A DNA stretch of 64,000 nucleotides from Sphingomonas sp. FARSPH (GTDB taxonomy: Bacteria; Pseudomonadota; Alphaproteobacteria; Sphingomonadales; Sphingomonadaceae). The stretch's first letter is position 1, and the number at the start of each line of letters is the position of its first letter. The stretch is taken from positions 1,727,001-1,791,000 of the forward strand of contig NZ_CP029985.1 of NCBI RefSeq assembly GCF_003355005.1, in the 5' to 3' direction. Made by a program: the position numbers and the translations under genes. Under the pieces are notes generated by a model that worked only from the letters and a program-made list of their open reading frames with translations, was not told the DNA's origin and ran no database searches. This document shows, piece after piece, positions 36,307 through 45,233 of this stretch.

Positions 36307-39300
36307 ATGCGGGCGCTGATGTTGGCGGGGGCGGGGCTGGTCGGCCTGATGGCGGGCGCGGCGCATGCGCAGGACGGCGCGCCGCAGGTGCAGCCGGTGC
36401 AGGTCGACGCCAGCCGTCCCGACTGGGAAAATCCCGCGGTCAATTACATCGGCAAGGAGCCCGCCCGCGCCACCGGCTTCCCCTACGAAAGCCGCGCGCA
36501 GGCCGTCGCCAACGATCCCGCCCGGTCGAAGCGGTTCCTGTCGCTCAACGGTGCGTGGCAATTCGCGCTGTCGCCCAACGCCGACCAATTGCCCACAGGG
36601 TTCGAACAGCCGGGCTATGACGCATCGGGCTGGAAGACGATCAAGGTCCCCGCCGACTGGCAGGCGGAGGGGTTCGACCAGCCGCGCTATAACAACATCA
36701 CCTATCCCTTTCCCGCCAACCGTCCGCTGATCCCGCACGCCACCGATCCGGTGGGATCGTACCGGCGCGACGTCGACCTGCCCGCCAATTGGCAGGGAAG
36801 CGACGTGCTGCTTCATATCGGCGCAGCGGGATCGGCGTACACCGTGTGGGTCAACGGGCAGAAGGTCGGCTATTCGGAAGATTCGAAGCTGCCGAGCGAA
36901 TTCGACGTCACGCGCTTCGTCCATCCGGGCAAGAACGTGGTCGCAATCCAGGTCGTCCGCTGGTCCGACGGCAGTTACCTCGAGGATCAGGATTTCTGGC
37001 GCGTGTCGGGGATCGAGCGTGACGTCTATTTGATCGCCGCGCCGGCGACGCGCATCCGCGACTTCTTCGTCCACGCCGGGCTCGATCCCGCCTATCGCGA
37101 CGGCACACTGGCGGTCGACCTCGCGGTGACGCCGGGGGCGGCGACGTCGGCGCGCTATGTGCTGATGGACGGGGACCGCATCGTTGCGGAGGGGCGCCGG
37201 CCGGTCGCGGCGGGCAAGGCGGATCGCACGCTGACGCTGACCGGGACGGTGCCGGGGGTGAAGCCGTGGACCGCGGAGACGCCAAACCTCTACACTTTGC
37301 TGGTCGAGCTTTACGACAACAAGGGCGCGCTGGCGCAGTCGACGTCGGCGCGGATCGGCTTCCGCACCGTCGCGATCATCGACGGCCGCGTCACCGTCAA
37401 CGGCAGGCCGATCACGATCCGCGGCGCGAACCGTCACGAGCACGACCCCGAGACGTTCCACGTCGTCAGCCGCGCGTTGATGGAAAAGGACGTGCAGCTG
37501 ATGAAGCGCAACAACGTCAACGCCATCCGCACCTCGCACTATCCGAACGACCCGTATCTCTACGAACTCGCCGATCGCTACGGCCTCTATGTGATGGACG
37601 AGGCGAATATCGAGAGCCACGCGTACATGGATTACGCGAACAAGCATCCCGACGACCGCGCCAAATATCAGGTCGGCTTCGATCCCGCGTGGAAGGACGC
37701 GCACGTGTCGCGCGTCGTCAACATGGTCGAGCGCGACAAGAACCATCCCTCGATCATCTTCTGGTCGCTGGGCAACGAGGCGGGCATCGGCCCCAATTTC
37801 GAGGCGGCCGCCGCGGCGGCGAAGGCGCGCGATCCGTCGCGCCTCGTCAGCTACCTTGGCTGGGGGACGTGGGACGGGATCCACGATCATCGGCCCAACT
37901 GGTTCGCCGATATCTATGCGCCGATGTACGATCCGGCGGTGAAGATGGCGGATTATGCGAAGAACTGGACGTTCAAGCAGCCGATGATCCAGTGCGAATA
38001 TGCGCATATGATGGGTCAGTCGGGCGGCGACCTGAAGGACTATTGGGACACGATCTACGCGCATCCCGACAAACTGCAGGGCGGCTTCGTGTGGGACTGG
38101 GTCGACCAGTCGATGTATCGTTACACCAAGGACGGGCGGCGGTACTGGGGCGACGGCGGCGAATATGGCCCCAACCCCGGCGGCGACATCGAATTCGGTG
38201 ATGGGCTGCTACAATCGGATCGCACCCCCAATCCACAGTTGTACGAGCTGCGCAAGGTCTATGCGCCGGTGCAGTTCGACGGCTTCGACGCCGCGAGCGG
38301 CCGCGTCACGGTGCGCAACCGCCACGATTTCCGCGACCTGTCGGGCTTTACGTTCGACTGGGTGCTCGACGAAGATGGCGTCGCGGTGGCGCGGGGCGCG
38401 TTGCCGGCGCTGACCACCGCGGCGCGCAGCGCGGAGGTCGTGACGCTGCCGCTGGCGGGCTATGCGCGCAAGCCGGGGGCGGAATATTTCGTGACGGTCA
38501 ATGTACGCAGCAGGGATGGCGCGGTGCCCGGCGTCGCCGGCGGGACGCTGGTCGGGTTCGAGCAGTTCGCGCTCGGCGCTTCGCCCGGCGGCACGCCCCG
38601 GGCTCCGCTGCCGGCGGGGATGCCGGGCGCGCAGCTGCGAGAGACGCGCGACGCCGTGACGCTGTCGCTGGGCGATGCGGCGCTGGTCGTCGATCGCCGG
38701 ACGGGGCTGATCCGCAGCTACGGGCGCGGCGGCAAGGTGCTGCTGACCGGCGGCACCCCGCATTTCTGGCGCGCGGTGACCGATAACGACATCGGTATCG
38801 GCGTCGACAAGCAGCTCGCGGTGTGGAAGGCGATGAGCGACACGCGCCGCGTGACGGCGGTGCGGAGCAGGCGCAACGGCGGCGGGGCAGAGGTGGCGGT
38901 CGATTACGCGCTCGGCGACGGGGCGGCGACATTCACCACCACCTACACGATGGCGGCCGACGGCGGCGTCGCGGTGGCGGGGCAGTTGACGCCGGTGAAG
39001 ACCGATCTGCCGCCGCCGTTCCGCGTCGGGTTCGCCTTCGCGATGCCGACCGACATCACGACGGTCGAATGGTATGGCCGCGGGCCGCACGAAAGCTACG
39101 TCGACCGCAAGACGAGCGCGCCGATCGGCCTGTGGCGGGGCAAGATCGCGGAGCAGAACCACGACTTCATCCGCCCGCAGGAAACCGGCAACAAGGTCGA
39201 CGTGCGCTGGATGGAACTGTCGGGCGTCGGCGCGAACGGCGCTGCGGGCCTGCGCGTCGAGGGCGATGCGCCGCTGATGATGAACGCGCTCGCCTTCCCC

Positions 39301-39558
39301 TATGCCGACCTCGATCGGCATACCCCGGGGACGTGGAAGTCGACCGATATCGTGCCGCACGGGCAGGTCACGTTGCTGGTCGATGGCGCGCAATGGGGCG
39401 TCGGCGGCGATACGCAGTGGAGCGAATTCGGCAAGCCGCTGCCCCAATATCGCACCAAGGCGGAGCCGACGCGCGTCGCCTTCCGCCTGACGCCGTTCAC
39501 CGGGGACGGGACGACGCCGGACAAGGCGCGGCCCGCCAGCGCGACGGGCGAGGAATGA
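36307..39558 (+). CDS. Exported GH2 beta-galactosidase
   Basis: This 1083-residue LacZ-type enzyme has a signal peptide (MRALMLAGAGLVGLMAGAAHA), so it acts outside the cytoplasm. It has the five-domain architecture: sugar-binding jelly roll, Ig domains, TIM barrel and a C-terminal beta-sandwich. The acid/base Glu is E491 (FWSLGNEAGIGPNF) and the nucleophile E564 (MIQCEYAHMMGQ). IRGANRHEHDPETF and RTSHYPNDPYLYEL are family markers. GGGAGAG is positioned for ATG 36307, so I prefer it to ATG 36295. Its stop overlaps the GH43 start by one base. Confidence 0.95.
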   Translation: MRALMLAGAGLVGLMAGAAHAQDGAPQVQPVQVDASRPDWENPAVNYIGKEPARATGFPYESRAQAVANDPARSKRFLSLNGAWQFALSPNADQLPTGFEQPGYDASGWKTIKVPADWQAEGFDQPRYNNITYPFPANRPLIPHATDPVGSYRRDVDLPANWQGSDVLLHIGAAGSAYTVWVNGQKVGYSEDSKLPSEFDVTRFVHPGKNVVAIQVVRWSDGSYLEDQDFWRVSGIERDVYLIAAPATRIRDFFVHAGLDPAYRDGTLAVDLAVTPGAATSARYVLMDGDRIVAEGRRPVAAGKADRTLTLTGTVPGVKPWTAETPNLYTLLVELYDNKGALAQSTSARIGFRTVAIIDGRVTVNGRPITIRGANRHEHDPETFHVVSRALMEKDVQLMKRNNVNAIRTSHYPNDPYLYELADRYGLYVMDEANIESHAYMDYANKHPDDRAKYQVGFDPAWKDAHVSRVVNMVERDKNHPSIIFWSLGNEAGIGPNFEAAAAAAKARDPSRLVSYLGWGTWDGIHDHRPNWFADIYAPMYDPAVKMADYAKNWTFKQPMIQCEYAHMMGQSGGDLKDYWDTIYAHPDKLQGGFVWDWVDQSMYRYTKDGRRYWGDGGEYGPNPGGDIEFGDGLLQSDRTPNPQLYELRKVYAPVQFDGFDAASGRVTVRNRHDFRDLSGFTFDWVLDEDGVAVARGALPALTTAARSAEVVTLPLAGYARKPGAEYFVTVNVRSRDGAVPGVAGGTLVGFEQFALGASPGGTPRAPLPAGMPGAQLRETRDAVTLSLGDAALVVDRRTGLIRSYGRGGKVLLTGGTPHFWRAVTDNDIGIGVDKQLAVWKAMSDTRRVTAVRSRRNGGGAEVAVDYALGDGAATFTTTYTMAADGGVAVAGQLTPVKTDLPPPFRVGFAFAMPTDITTVEWYGRGPHESYVDRKTSAPIGLWRGKIAEQNHDFIRPQETGNKVDVRWMELSGVGANGAAGLRVEGDAPLMMNALAFPYADLDRHTPGTWKSTDIVPHGQVTLLVDGAQWGVGGDTQWSEFGKPLPQYRTKAEPTRVAFRLTPFTGDGTTPDKARPASATGEE

Positions 39559-40886
39559 TGCGCGCGCGCCTGCTCTCGCTGCTGCCGCTCGCCGCGGCGG
39601 CGTTGATGGCGGCGGACGCGCCCGCGCCGCGCTGGGACACGCCGGGCGACCGCAACCCGCTGCTGCCCGGCTATTTCGCCGATCCCTCGATCGTGCGCGA
39701 CGGCGGGCGCTGGTACATCCTCGCGACGATCGATCCCTGGGGCGGCGACCGGCTGGGCCTGTGGACGAGCGACAACGGCCGCGACTGGCGCTTCTCGACG
39801 CCCGACTGGCCGACCAAGCAGGCCGCGACCAGCCCGACCTCGGGCGATACGAAGGTCTGGGCACCCTCCGTCGTCCGCGCGCCGAACGGCCGCTGGTACA
39901 TGTACGTGTCGGTCGGCAGCGAGATCTGGGTGGGCAGCGCGCCGTCGCCCGCCGGGCCGTGGCGCGATGCGCACGGCGGCACACCGCTCGTCGCGCGCGA
40001 CTTCGCCCCCGCCTTTCATATGATCGACGCGGAGGCGTTCGTCGACGACGATGGCCGCGCCTATCTGTATTGGGGATCGGGCCTCAACTGGACCAACGGA
40101 CATTGCTTCGTCGTCCGGCTGAAGTCCGACATGGTCAGCTTCGACGGCGCGCCGCGCGACGTGACGCCGGCGCATTATTTCGAGGCGCCGTTCATGGTGA
40201 AGGCGGGCGGCAAATATCTGCTCACCTACAGCGACGGCAACACGACGAAGGACACGTACAAGGTCCGCTATGCGACCGGCGACACGCCGTTCGGCCCGTT
40301 CCGCGAAGGCGCGAACAGCCCGATCCTGCAGACCGACGCGGCGCGCGACATCGTCAGCCCCGGCCATCATGCGGTGTTCCGGTCGGACGGCCACGCCTAC
40401 ATCCTCTATCACCGCCAGGCGCTGCCGTGGCCGCAGGGCGGCGACGCGGTGCTGCGCCAGGTCGCGGTCGATCCGCTGACGCTGGGCCGCGACGGGACGA
40501 TCGGCACCGTCGTCCCCTCGCACGGCAGCGCGGTCGACGGTTTCGCCGCGCAGCGGACGCGCGGCTTCCGCTGGCGCGCGACGGATGCGGAGGGTGCGAA
40601 GGCGGCGGACGACAATTTCGCGACCCTGTGGCGCGGGCGCACGCTGGTCGCCGATCTGGGCGCGCGGCGCGCGGTCAGCGCGACGCGGCTGCTGCCCGAG
40701 TTTCCCACGCACACGTACCGCTTCGGGGTGGAGGCGTCGGACGACGGCACCACGTGGCGCAGCATCGCAGCCGTCGCGGCGCGTAGCGGATCGCCGATCG
40801 TCGTGCCGCACGCCGTCCAGGCGCGCTACCTGCGTCTCGTCTTCCCGGACGGCGATGGCGCGGCGTGGGAATGGGTGATCGACTAA
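39558..40886 (+). CDS. Exported GH43-family glycosidase with C-terminal F5/8-type carbohydrate-binding domain
   Basis: This 442-residue five-blade beta-propeller enzyme has a signal peptide (MRARLLSLLPLAAAALMAADA). The catalytic base Asp is in GYFADPSIVRDGGRWYILAT, the modulating Asp in MIDAEAFVDDDGRAYLYWGS and the acid Glu in HYFEAPFMVKAGGKYLLTYS. The metal-site His is probably in SPGHHAVF. About 120 C-terminal residues resemble an F5/8C (CBM32-like) sandwich (RYLRLVFPDGDGAAWEWV). GH43 members remove arabinose, xylose or galactose; arabinofuranosidase or exo-galactanase would suit the locus. ATG 39558 is chosen over 39555 by spacing from GAGGA. Confidence 0.9.
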   Translation: MRARLLSLLPLAAAALMAADAPAPRWDTPGDRNPLLPGYFADPSIVRDGGRWYILATIDPWGGDRLGLWTSDNGRDWRFSTPDWPTKQAATSPTSGDTKVWAPSVVRAPNGRWYMYVSVGSEIWVGSAPSPAGPWRDAHGGTPLVARDFAPAFHMIDAEAFVDDDGRAYLYWGSGLNWTNGHCFVVRLKSDMVSFDGAPRDVTPAHYFEAPFMVKAGGKYLLTYSDGNTTKDTYKVRYATGDTPFGPFREGANSPILQTDAARDIVSPGHHAVFRSDGHAYILYHRQALPWPQGGDAVLRQVAVDPLTLGRDGTIGTVVPSHGSAVDGFAAQRTRGFRWRATDAEGAKAADDNFATLWRGRTLVADLGARRAVSATRLLPEFPTHTYRFGVEASDDGTTWRSIAAVAARSGSPIVVPHAVQARYLRLVFPDGDGAAWEWVID

Positions 40887-40887
40887 A

Positions 40888-40904
40888 GGGCGACGGCGTC
40901 GCCC
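40888..40904. terminator. Hairpin between convergent GH43 and hypothetical genes
   Basis: GGGCGA / TCGCCC (40888-40893, 40899-40904) with a 5-nt loop begins right after the GH43 stop. Further GC-rich inverted repeats follow before the convergent stop at 40936. There is no T-run, so termination is tentative. Confidence 0.45.
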
Positions 40905-40935
40905 CGGCGCATCGGCCGGGACGACGCCGGGCGTA

Positions 40936-41547
40936 TCATTGCGTCGCGCCGACCGGCCTGGCGGCGGAGACGACGAGCGGGGCCGGCCCCGCATCGGCGA
41001 GCGCGAGCGGCACGTCCTCGTCGACGAAGCCCTGCACCGGCGTGCCGACCGCGACGCGCGCGCTGGTGCCGGTCATGAAGAAGCCCGCGGGCAGGAAGAC
41101 GATCGCGGAGGTCGCGACCGCGCCGACGCCGCCCGCGGTCCCCTTGTCGTCGAATGCGCCGCTGAGGCGGATCTGGCGGCCGTTGACGGTGACGTAGAGC
41201 ACGCGTGCGTTGAGCTTGCCCGACTTGCCCCACATCCCCTTGTTGCGCACGTCGATCACCTCGCCGACCGCGGGGCTGCCGACGGGGATGACGATCACGT
41301 TGTTGACCAGCACCGGCGCGGCGGTTTCCAGGCGGAAACGCTGGCCGACCTTCAGCTTCTTACCCTTCGTGGTCAGTTCTTCCGCCAATTTGAGTGGCAC
41401 GGGCGTGCCCGTGCGCAGCACCGCCTGCCCCGCGGTGGCGACGGCGGGTACCGGTGCGGCCGGCACCACGGGCGCGACGGGCGCCGCCTGCGCGAACGCC
41501 GCCGCCGGCGCGACGAGTGCCGCGCACGCCAAAATCCGTGACATCAT
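40936..41547 (-). CDS. Exported hypothetical protein
   Basis: This 203-residue protein has a signal peptide (MMSRILACAALVAPAAAFAQA) and a Pro/Ala/Val linker, then a compact beta-rich domain. That domain includes TPVPLKLAEELTTKGKKLKV, APVLVNNVIVIPVGSPAVGE and VRNKGMWGKSGKLNARVLYV. I do not recognise the family; the pattern resembles small beta-barrel envelope proteins that reset surface parameters. GGGGGA before ATG 41547 fixes the start. A hairpin separates it from the galactose operon upstream, so it probably has its own promoter. Confidence 0.75.
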   Translation of the reverse strand: MMSRILACAALVAPAAAFAQAAPVAPVVPAAPVPAVATAGQAVLRTGTPVPLKLAEELTTKGKKLKVGQRFRLETAAPVLVNNVIVIPVGSPAVGEVIDVRNKGMWGKSGKLNARVLYVTVNGRQIRLSGAFDDKGTAGGVGAVATSAIVFLPAGFFMTGTSARVAVGTPVQGFVDEDVPLALADAGPAPLVVSAARPVGATQ

Positions 41548-41620
41548 GAAATCCCCCGTTCCGTCGATCCGGCCCCCCCGGATCGTCGCGCGGATGATGG
41601 CTGGGACGGCGCGCCAGTCA

Positions 41621-41654
41621 ATCGGGAAAGGCTCCGTTGCGAGCCTTTCCCGAT
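41621..41654 (-). terminator. Terminator of the dgoK-dgoA-araD1-galDH operon
   Basis: A perfect 14-bp stem (ATCGGGAAAGGCTC at 41621-41634 against 41641-41654) with a CGTTGC loop lies three bases after the dehydrogenase stop (41658). There is no long T-run on the minus strand. Confidence 0.7.
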
Positions 41655-41657
41655 CGC

Positions 41658-42599
41658 TCATTCGACGAAGGGTTCGACGCTGATGTGGCGGCCGCGCAGA
41701 AAGGCGTCGGCGACATGGCGCAGCGGCGCGACGTCGACGTCGGACGTGCTCGCCGCGACGATCTCTGCAAAGCGGGCGTAGAGGCCGGGATATTCGCCGT
41801 GCAGCGCGTCTTCGGCGACGGGCATCTCGCCGCCGCCGACCGACAGTTCGGAGCCGCCCTTCGCCAGCGTGAGCGTACCGCGGTCGGTCTCGACGACGAT
41901 GTCCCAGCTTTGCGGCCCTTCCTGCCGGAAATCGAGGTCCATCGCGATGGGCACGTCGGCGGCGTCGCGGAAGGCGATGCGGGCGGCGATCGGCGCGGCG
42001 CAGTTCGACGGCACGTCGAGTTCCGCTTCCTCGACGAAGAAGGGGCGCGGCAGGATATGCGTCGCGATCGACAGCGCGTTGATGCCGGGATCGAAAACGC
42101 CGAAGCCGCCGGGCTGCCAGATCCACGTCTGCCCCGGATGCCAGACGCGCACGTCCTCGCGCCAGGTGATCGTGACGTTGCGCAGCGTCTTGTCCGCCAG
42201 CCATCGCCGCGCCGGCTCGACACCGGGTGCGTAGCGTGAGTGCCAGCTGGCGAACAGGCTGATCCCCTTCGCCTCGGCCGCAACGCGGAGCGCCTCGACC
42301 TCCGCCAGCGTCGCGCCGGGCGGCTTTTCGAGGAAGACGTGCCAGCCGTTGGCGATCGCGGTTTCGGCGATGGCGCGGCGGACCTGCGGCGGTGTGCACA
42401 GCGCGACCGCGTCGACCGCGACGTCGCTGGCGGCGAGCGCGTGGATGTCGGGAAAGAAGGGCAGCTCGCCCTCCGGCCCGCCGTGGCGGCTGACGGTGGC
42501 GACGAGCATGAAGCGCGGATCGGCGGCTATCGCGGGCAGATGCTGGTCGCGCGCGATCTTGCCCATGCCGACGAGCGCGAGGCGGATCGGTGTGCTCAC
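41658..42599 (-). CDS. D-galactose / L-arabinose 1-dehydrogenase (Gfo/Idh/MocA family)
   Basis: This NAD(P)-dependent enzyme oxidises the aldose to its lactone, the first step of the oxidative route. The 313 residues start IRLALVGMGKIARDQHLPAI (Rossmann motif), continue VFLEKPPGATLAEVEAL (catalytic Lys region) and FASWHSRYAPGVEPAR. WHPGQTWIWQPGGFGVFDPGINALS follows. The sequence closely parallels Azospirillum L-arabinose 1-dehydrogenase as I remember it, which also uses D-galactose. The start is GTG 42599, overlapping the AraD1 stop by four bases. It is the last gene of the operon and is followed by a hairpin. Confidence 0.92.
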   Translation of the reverse strand: MSTPIRLALVGMGKIARDQHLPAIAADPRFMLVATVSRHGGPEGELPFFPDIHALAASDVAVDAVALCTPPQVRRAIAETAIANGWHVFLEKPPGATLAEVEALRVAAEAKGISLFASWHSRYAPGVEPARRWLADKTLRNVTITWREDVRVWHPGQTWIWQPGGFGVFDPGINALSIATHILPRPFFVEEAELDVPSNCAAPIAARIAFRDAADVPIAMDLDFRQEGPQSWDIVVETDRGTLTLAKGGSELSVGGGEMPVAEDALHGEYPGLYARFAEIVAASTSDVDVAPLRHVADAFLRGRHISVEPFVE

Positions 42600-43588
42600 A
42601 GCGCGCGCACCGTCACCGGCGCGTCGGCCGCGATGGCGAGCGGATTGCGCAGCGGCAGCGCGAAGGGCGGCGCCTCGATCTCGAACACGTCGCCCGCCTG
42701 CGTGCGCACCTGATCGGAAAAGGAAAGCGTCGCGGTGCCGAAGAAGTGGATGTGGAGGTCGCCGGGCCGGCGGAATCCGCCATATTTGAAGTGATGGTAT
42801 TCGAGATTGGCGAGGCTGTGCGACATATTGTCCTCGCCGGTGAGGAACGGCTTTTCCCACAGCGTCGTCCCGTCGCGGACGATGCGGCTGGTGCCGCGGA
42901 TGTCGGACGGCACGTCGCCGATCAGCAGTTCGGGGCCGAGCGCGGCCTGGCGCAGCTTCGAATGCGCGAGCCACAGGTAATTGTGCCGTTCGGTCACGTG
43001 GTCGCTGAATTCGTTGGCGAGCGCGACGCCGAGGCGGAAGGGCGTGCCGTCGTCACCGATCAGGTAGACGCCCGCAAGCTCGGGCTCCTCGCCGCCGTCC
43101 TGCGCGAAGGCGGGCGAGGTCAGCGGCTGTCCGGGGCCGACCAACGCCTGGCCGTCGCCCTTGTAGAACCATTCGGGCTGCTGGCCGATCGCGCCGGCAA
43201 CAGGCTTGCCGCCCTCAACGCCCTCCAGAAACATGCGCATCGAATCGGTCGGCCGGTCGCTCGACGCCGCGGCCTTGTGCATCGCGTCGCGCCCCTCGGC
43301 GGAACCGAGGTGGGTGAGGCCGGTGCCCGCCAGCGTCAGTCGCGCCGCATCGGGATGGTCGATCGCCGGCAGCAGGCGCCCGGCGGCGAGTTCGGCGGCG
43401 ATATCGACGCGCTCGTCGCTCGCGCGCGTGCGGGCGGCATCGGCCAGCGAGGTGCCCTCGGCGATCGCCGCCTGCGCCAGCGTCAGCGTCGTGTCGACGC
43501 CGCGCAGAAAGCGGCTGCCGTCCGCGTCGGACAGGATGACGCGGCGCGTCCCGTCCGGGCCGAGATGCTGCAGGAGACGAAGGGTCAT
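42596..43588 (-). CDS. AraD1-type protein of the fumarylacetoacetate hydrolase family
   Basis: This 330-residue cytosolic protein has an N-terminal beta domain and a C-terminal FAH fold. The metal-site region includes PEWFYKGDGQALVGPG, EEPELAGVYLIG, GVALANEFSDHVTE and LHIHFFGTATLSF. This subgroup occurs in oxidative L-arabinose clusters and probably dehydrates 2-keto-3-deoxy-L-arabinonate to alpha-ketoglutarate semialdehyde, or cleaves it. That function is inferred from context. ATG 43588 overlaps the dgoA stop (ATGA); its own stop overlaps the dehydrogenase GTG. Confidence 0.85.
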   Translation of the reverse strand: MTLRLLQHLGPDGTRRVILSDADGSRFLRGVDTTLTLAQAAIAEGTSLADAARTRASDERVDIAAELAAGRLLPAIDHPDAARLTLAGTGLTHLGSAEGRDAMHKAAASSDRPTDSMRMFLEGVEGGKPVAGAIGQQPEWFYKGDGQALVGPGQPLTSPAFAQDGGEEPELAGVYLIGDDGTPFRLGVALANEFSDHVTERHNYLWLAHSKLRQAALGPELLIGDVPSDIRGTSRIVRDGTTLWEKPFLTGEDNMSHSLANLEYHHFKYGGFRRPGDLHIHFFGTATLSFSDQVRTQAGDVFEIEAPPFALPLRNPLAIAADAPVTVRAL

Positions 43589-44223
43589 GCCGGGTCCTTG
43601 ATGGCGGAAACGAAGCGCGCGGCGTCGGCCGCGACATCGGCGGCGACCTTGCCGCTGCGATAGAGGTTGGAGCCGAGCCCGAAGCCGTCGGCACCCGCGG
43701 CGCGCCACGTCGGGATCGTCTCCGGCGAAACACCGCCGACCGCGAGTACGGCGACGTCGTGCGGCAGCACCGCGCGCTGCGCCTTGAGCATCGCCGGGCT
43801 GGCGCCGTCGGCGGGGAAGAGCTTGAGCGCGGTCGCGCCCGCGGCGAGCGCGGCGAACGCCTCGCTGGGCGTGAAATAGCCGGGTAGCGAGACGAGGCCG
43901 CGCGCGGCGCTGGCGCGGATCACCGCGGGATCGGTATTGGGCGAGACGATGAGCTGTCCGCCGGCTGCGGCGACGTCCGCCACCGCGGCTTCGGTGAGGA
44001 CGGTGCCGGCGCCGACCAGCGCACGGCCGGCGAGCCGGTCGGCGAGCAGGCGGATGCTGTCGAGCGGACGCGGCGAGTTGAGCGGCACCTCGATGAGGGT
44101 GATCCCCGCCTCGACCAAGGCATCGCCGATCGCGGGCGCTTCCTCCGGCGTCAGGCCGCGCAGGATCGCGACGAGGGGACAGGCGGCAAAGGCCGCGTGG
44201 AAACGATCGATCAGGTCGGTCAT
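43585..44223 (-). CDS. dgoA: 2-dehydro-3-deoxy-6-phosphogalactonate aldolase
   Basis: This class-I aldolase cleaves KDPGal to pyruvate and glyceraldehyde-3-phosphate. The 212 residues contain the base E45 (LIEVPLNSPRPL) and the Schiff-base lysine K134 (ALKLFPADGASP). The interval between them equals that of E. coli DgoA (E37, K126). LRGLTPEEA and LVGAGTVLTEAAV are family markers. It overlaps dgoK upstream and araD1 downstream by four bases each. Confidence 0.95.
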   Translation of the reverse strand: MTDLIDRFHAAFAACPLVAILRGLTPEEAPAIGDALVEAGITLIEVPLNSPRPLDSIRLLADRLAGRALVGAGTVLTEAAVADVAAAGGQLIVSPNTDPAVIRASAARGLVSLPGYFTPSEAFAALAAGATALKLFPADGASPAMLKAQRAVLPHDVAVLAVGGVSPETIPTWRAAGADGFGLGSNLYRSGKVAADVAADAARFVSAIKDPA

Positions 44224-45092
44224 CGGATTATCTTCCAAAGGGCGTGCGCGCCGGCGGCGAAGGCGGCGTGGCTGTCGATCGTCGCGGGTGTGCCGCCGCA
44301 CGCGCGGACCGCGGCGGCGTAAAGGTCGGCGAGCCCGCCGATGGCGAGCAGGTGGACGGTGGCGCCCGGTACGTCGCCGCGCGCGCCGACGTCCGCGCCG
44401 ATCAGCACGCCGCTGGCGAAGGCGGCGGCATCGTCGGCGGGGAGCGTGCCGAGCAGCACGCGCGCGCGCACCTCGAACAAGGCGGTGGCGAGGTCGCGCG
44501 CGCCGGCCCCGCGCGCGATACCGGCGCGAAAGGCATCGCCATCCGCCACCGCGCCGTCGAGCATGCCGGCGAGGATGCCATGGCCCTTGACGAGCGAGAA
44601 CAGCTCGCCCGTCATCGCCGTCGCGATATCGGTGATGCGGCCGCCGCGCAGTGCGATCCATTTGTTATGCGTGCCCGGCTGCGCAAGCAGCGCATCGGCG
44701 GGAACGAGGCCGGCGGCGACCGCGCCGAGCGCCTGCACCTCCTCGCCGCGCATCACGTCGGCACGCGCGCCGGTCAGCGCGACGCCGGGGACGATCGCGA
44801 TATCGTCGGGCAGGCGCAGGCAGGCGGCGGCGAGCGCGTCGAGGCCGGCGGGAGCGGCGACGTAGGCCGCCTCGTGCCAGCCGCGCGTCGAGCCGACCAT
44901 GCCGACCGCGATCACCGGCAGCATGCCCCAGCGGCGGCGAAAGGCGGCGATGTCGCGCGGATAGTCGTCGGCCGCCATCGCCAGAACGCCGCGATCGTCC
45001 CGGATCGTGTCACGCACCGCGCCATCCGCAGCCAGCAGATAGGCGCGGCGGTTGGTCGTTCCCCAGTCGATCGCAATGCAGGCGTCGCTCAC
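44220..45092 (-). CDS. dgoK: 2-dehydro-3-deoxygalactonokinase
   Basis: DgoK phosphorylates 2-keto-3-deoxygalactonate to KDPGal, the substrate of DgoA. The 290 residues have the sugar-kinase phosphate-1 motif AIDWGTTNRRAYLL, then GMVGSTRGW, MRGEEVQALG and LAQPGTHNKWI. The start is GTG 45092, with GAGGAG (45098-45103 on the opposite strand) rather far upstream. It is the first gene of the four-gene operon; promoter and operator (site D) lie 25-60 bp upstream. Confidence 0.95.
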   Translation of the reverse strand: MSDACIAIDWGTTNRRAYLLAADGAVRDTIRDDRGVLAMAADDYPRDIAAFRRRWGMLPVIAVGMVGSTRGWHEAAYVAAPAGLDALAAACLRLPDDIAIVPGVALTGARADVMRGEEVQALGAVAAGLVPADALLAQPGTHNKWIALRGGRITDIATAMTGELFSLVKGHGILAGMLDGAVADGDAFRAGIARGAGARDLATALFEVRARVLLGTLPADDAAAFASGVLIGADVGARGDVPGATVHLLAIGGLADLYAAAVRACGGTPATIDSHAAFAAGAHALWKIIR

Positions 45093-45116
45093 CGGCGCAG
45101 GCGCTCCTCTTCCTAT

Positions 45117-45153
45117 TTGTTGGACAATATCCCGGGCGCAGCGGCGGGGTCAA
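45117..45153 (-). promoter_or_regulatory. dgoK operon promoter with GTC-N-(G/A)AC operator (site D)
   Basis: On the minus strand TTGACC (45153-45148), 18 bases and TATTGT (45129-45124) are followed by CCAACAAA. TATTGTCCAACAAA is close to the site B sequence TATTGTCAGACAAA, again overlapping the -10. The palindrome has one mismatch. Confidence 0.6.
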
Positions 45154-45170
45154 GCGACTTGGCTCGGCAA

Positions 45171-45198
45171 TTCCCCTCCCGCAAGCGGGAGGGGGGAA
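45171..45198. repeat. Dispersed hairpin repeat, second copy
   Basis: The same CCCCTCCCGC-AA-GCGGGAGGGG core as at 22618-22639 (here 45173-45194), extended by imperfect TT/AA pairs. It lies between the end of the dehydrogenase gene (45234) and dgoK and may terminate the minus-strand message. Confidence 0.75.
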
Positions 45199-45233
45199 TG
45201 GGGCTTTGGGCGAGCGGTCGAGATTTCCGAGGC

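Noticed and set aside
36247..38064. 605-codon minus-strand frame under the beta-galactosidase
   Set aside because: It is a mirror of the GH2 catalytic region, with no independent motif or ribosome site.
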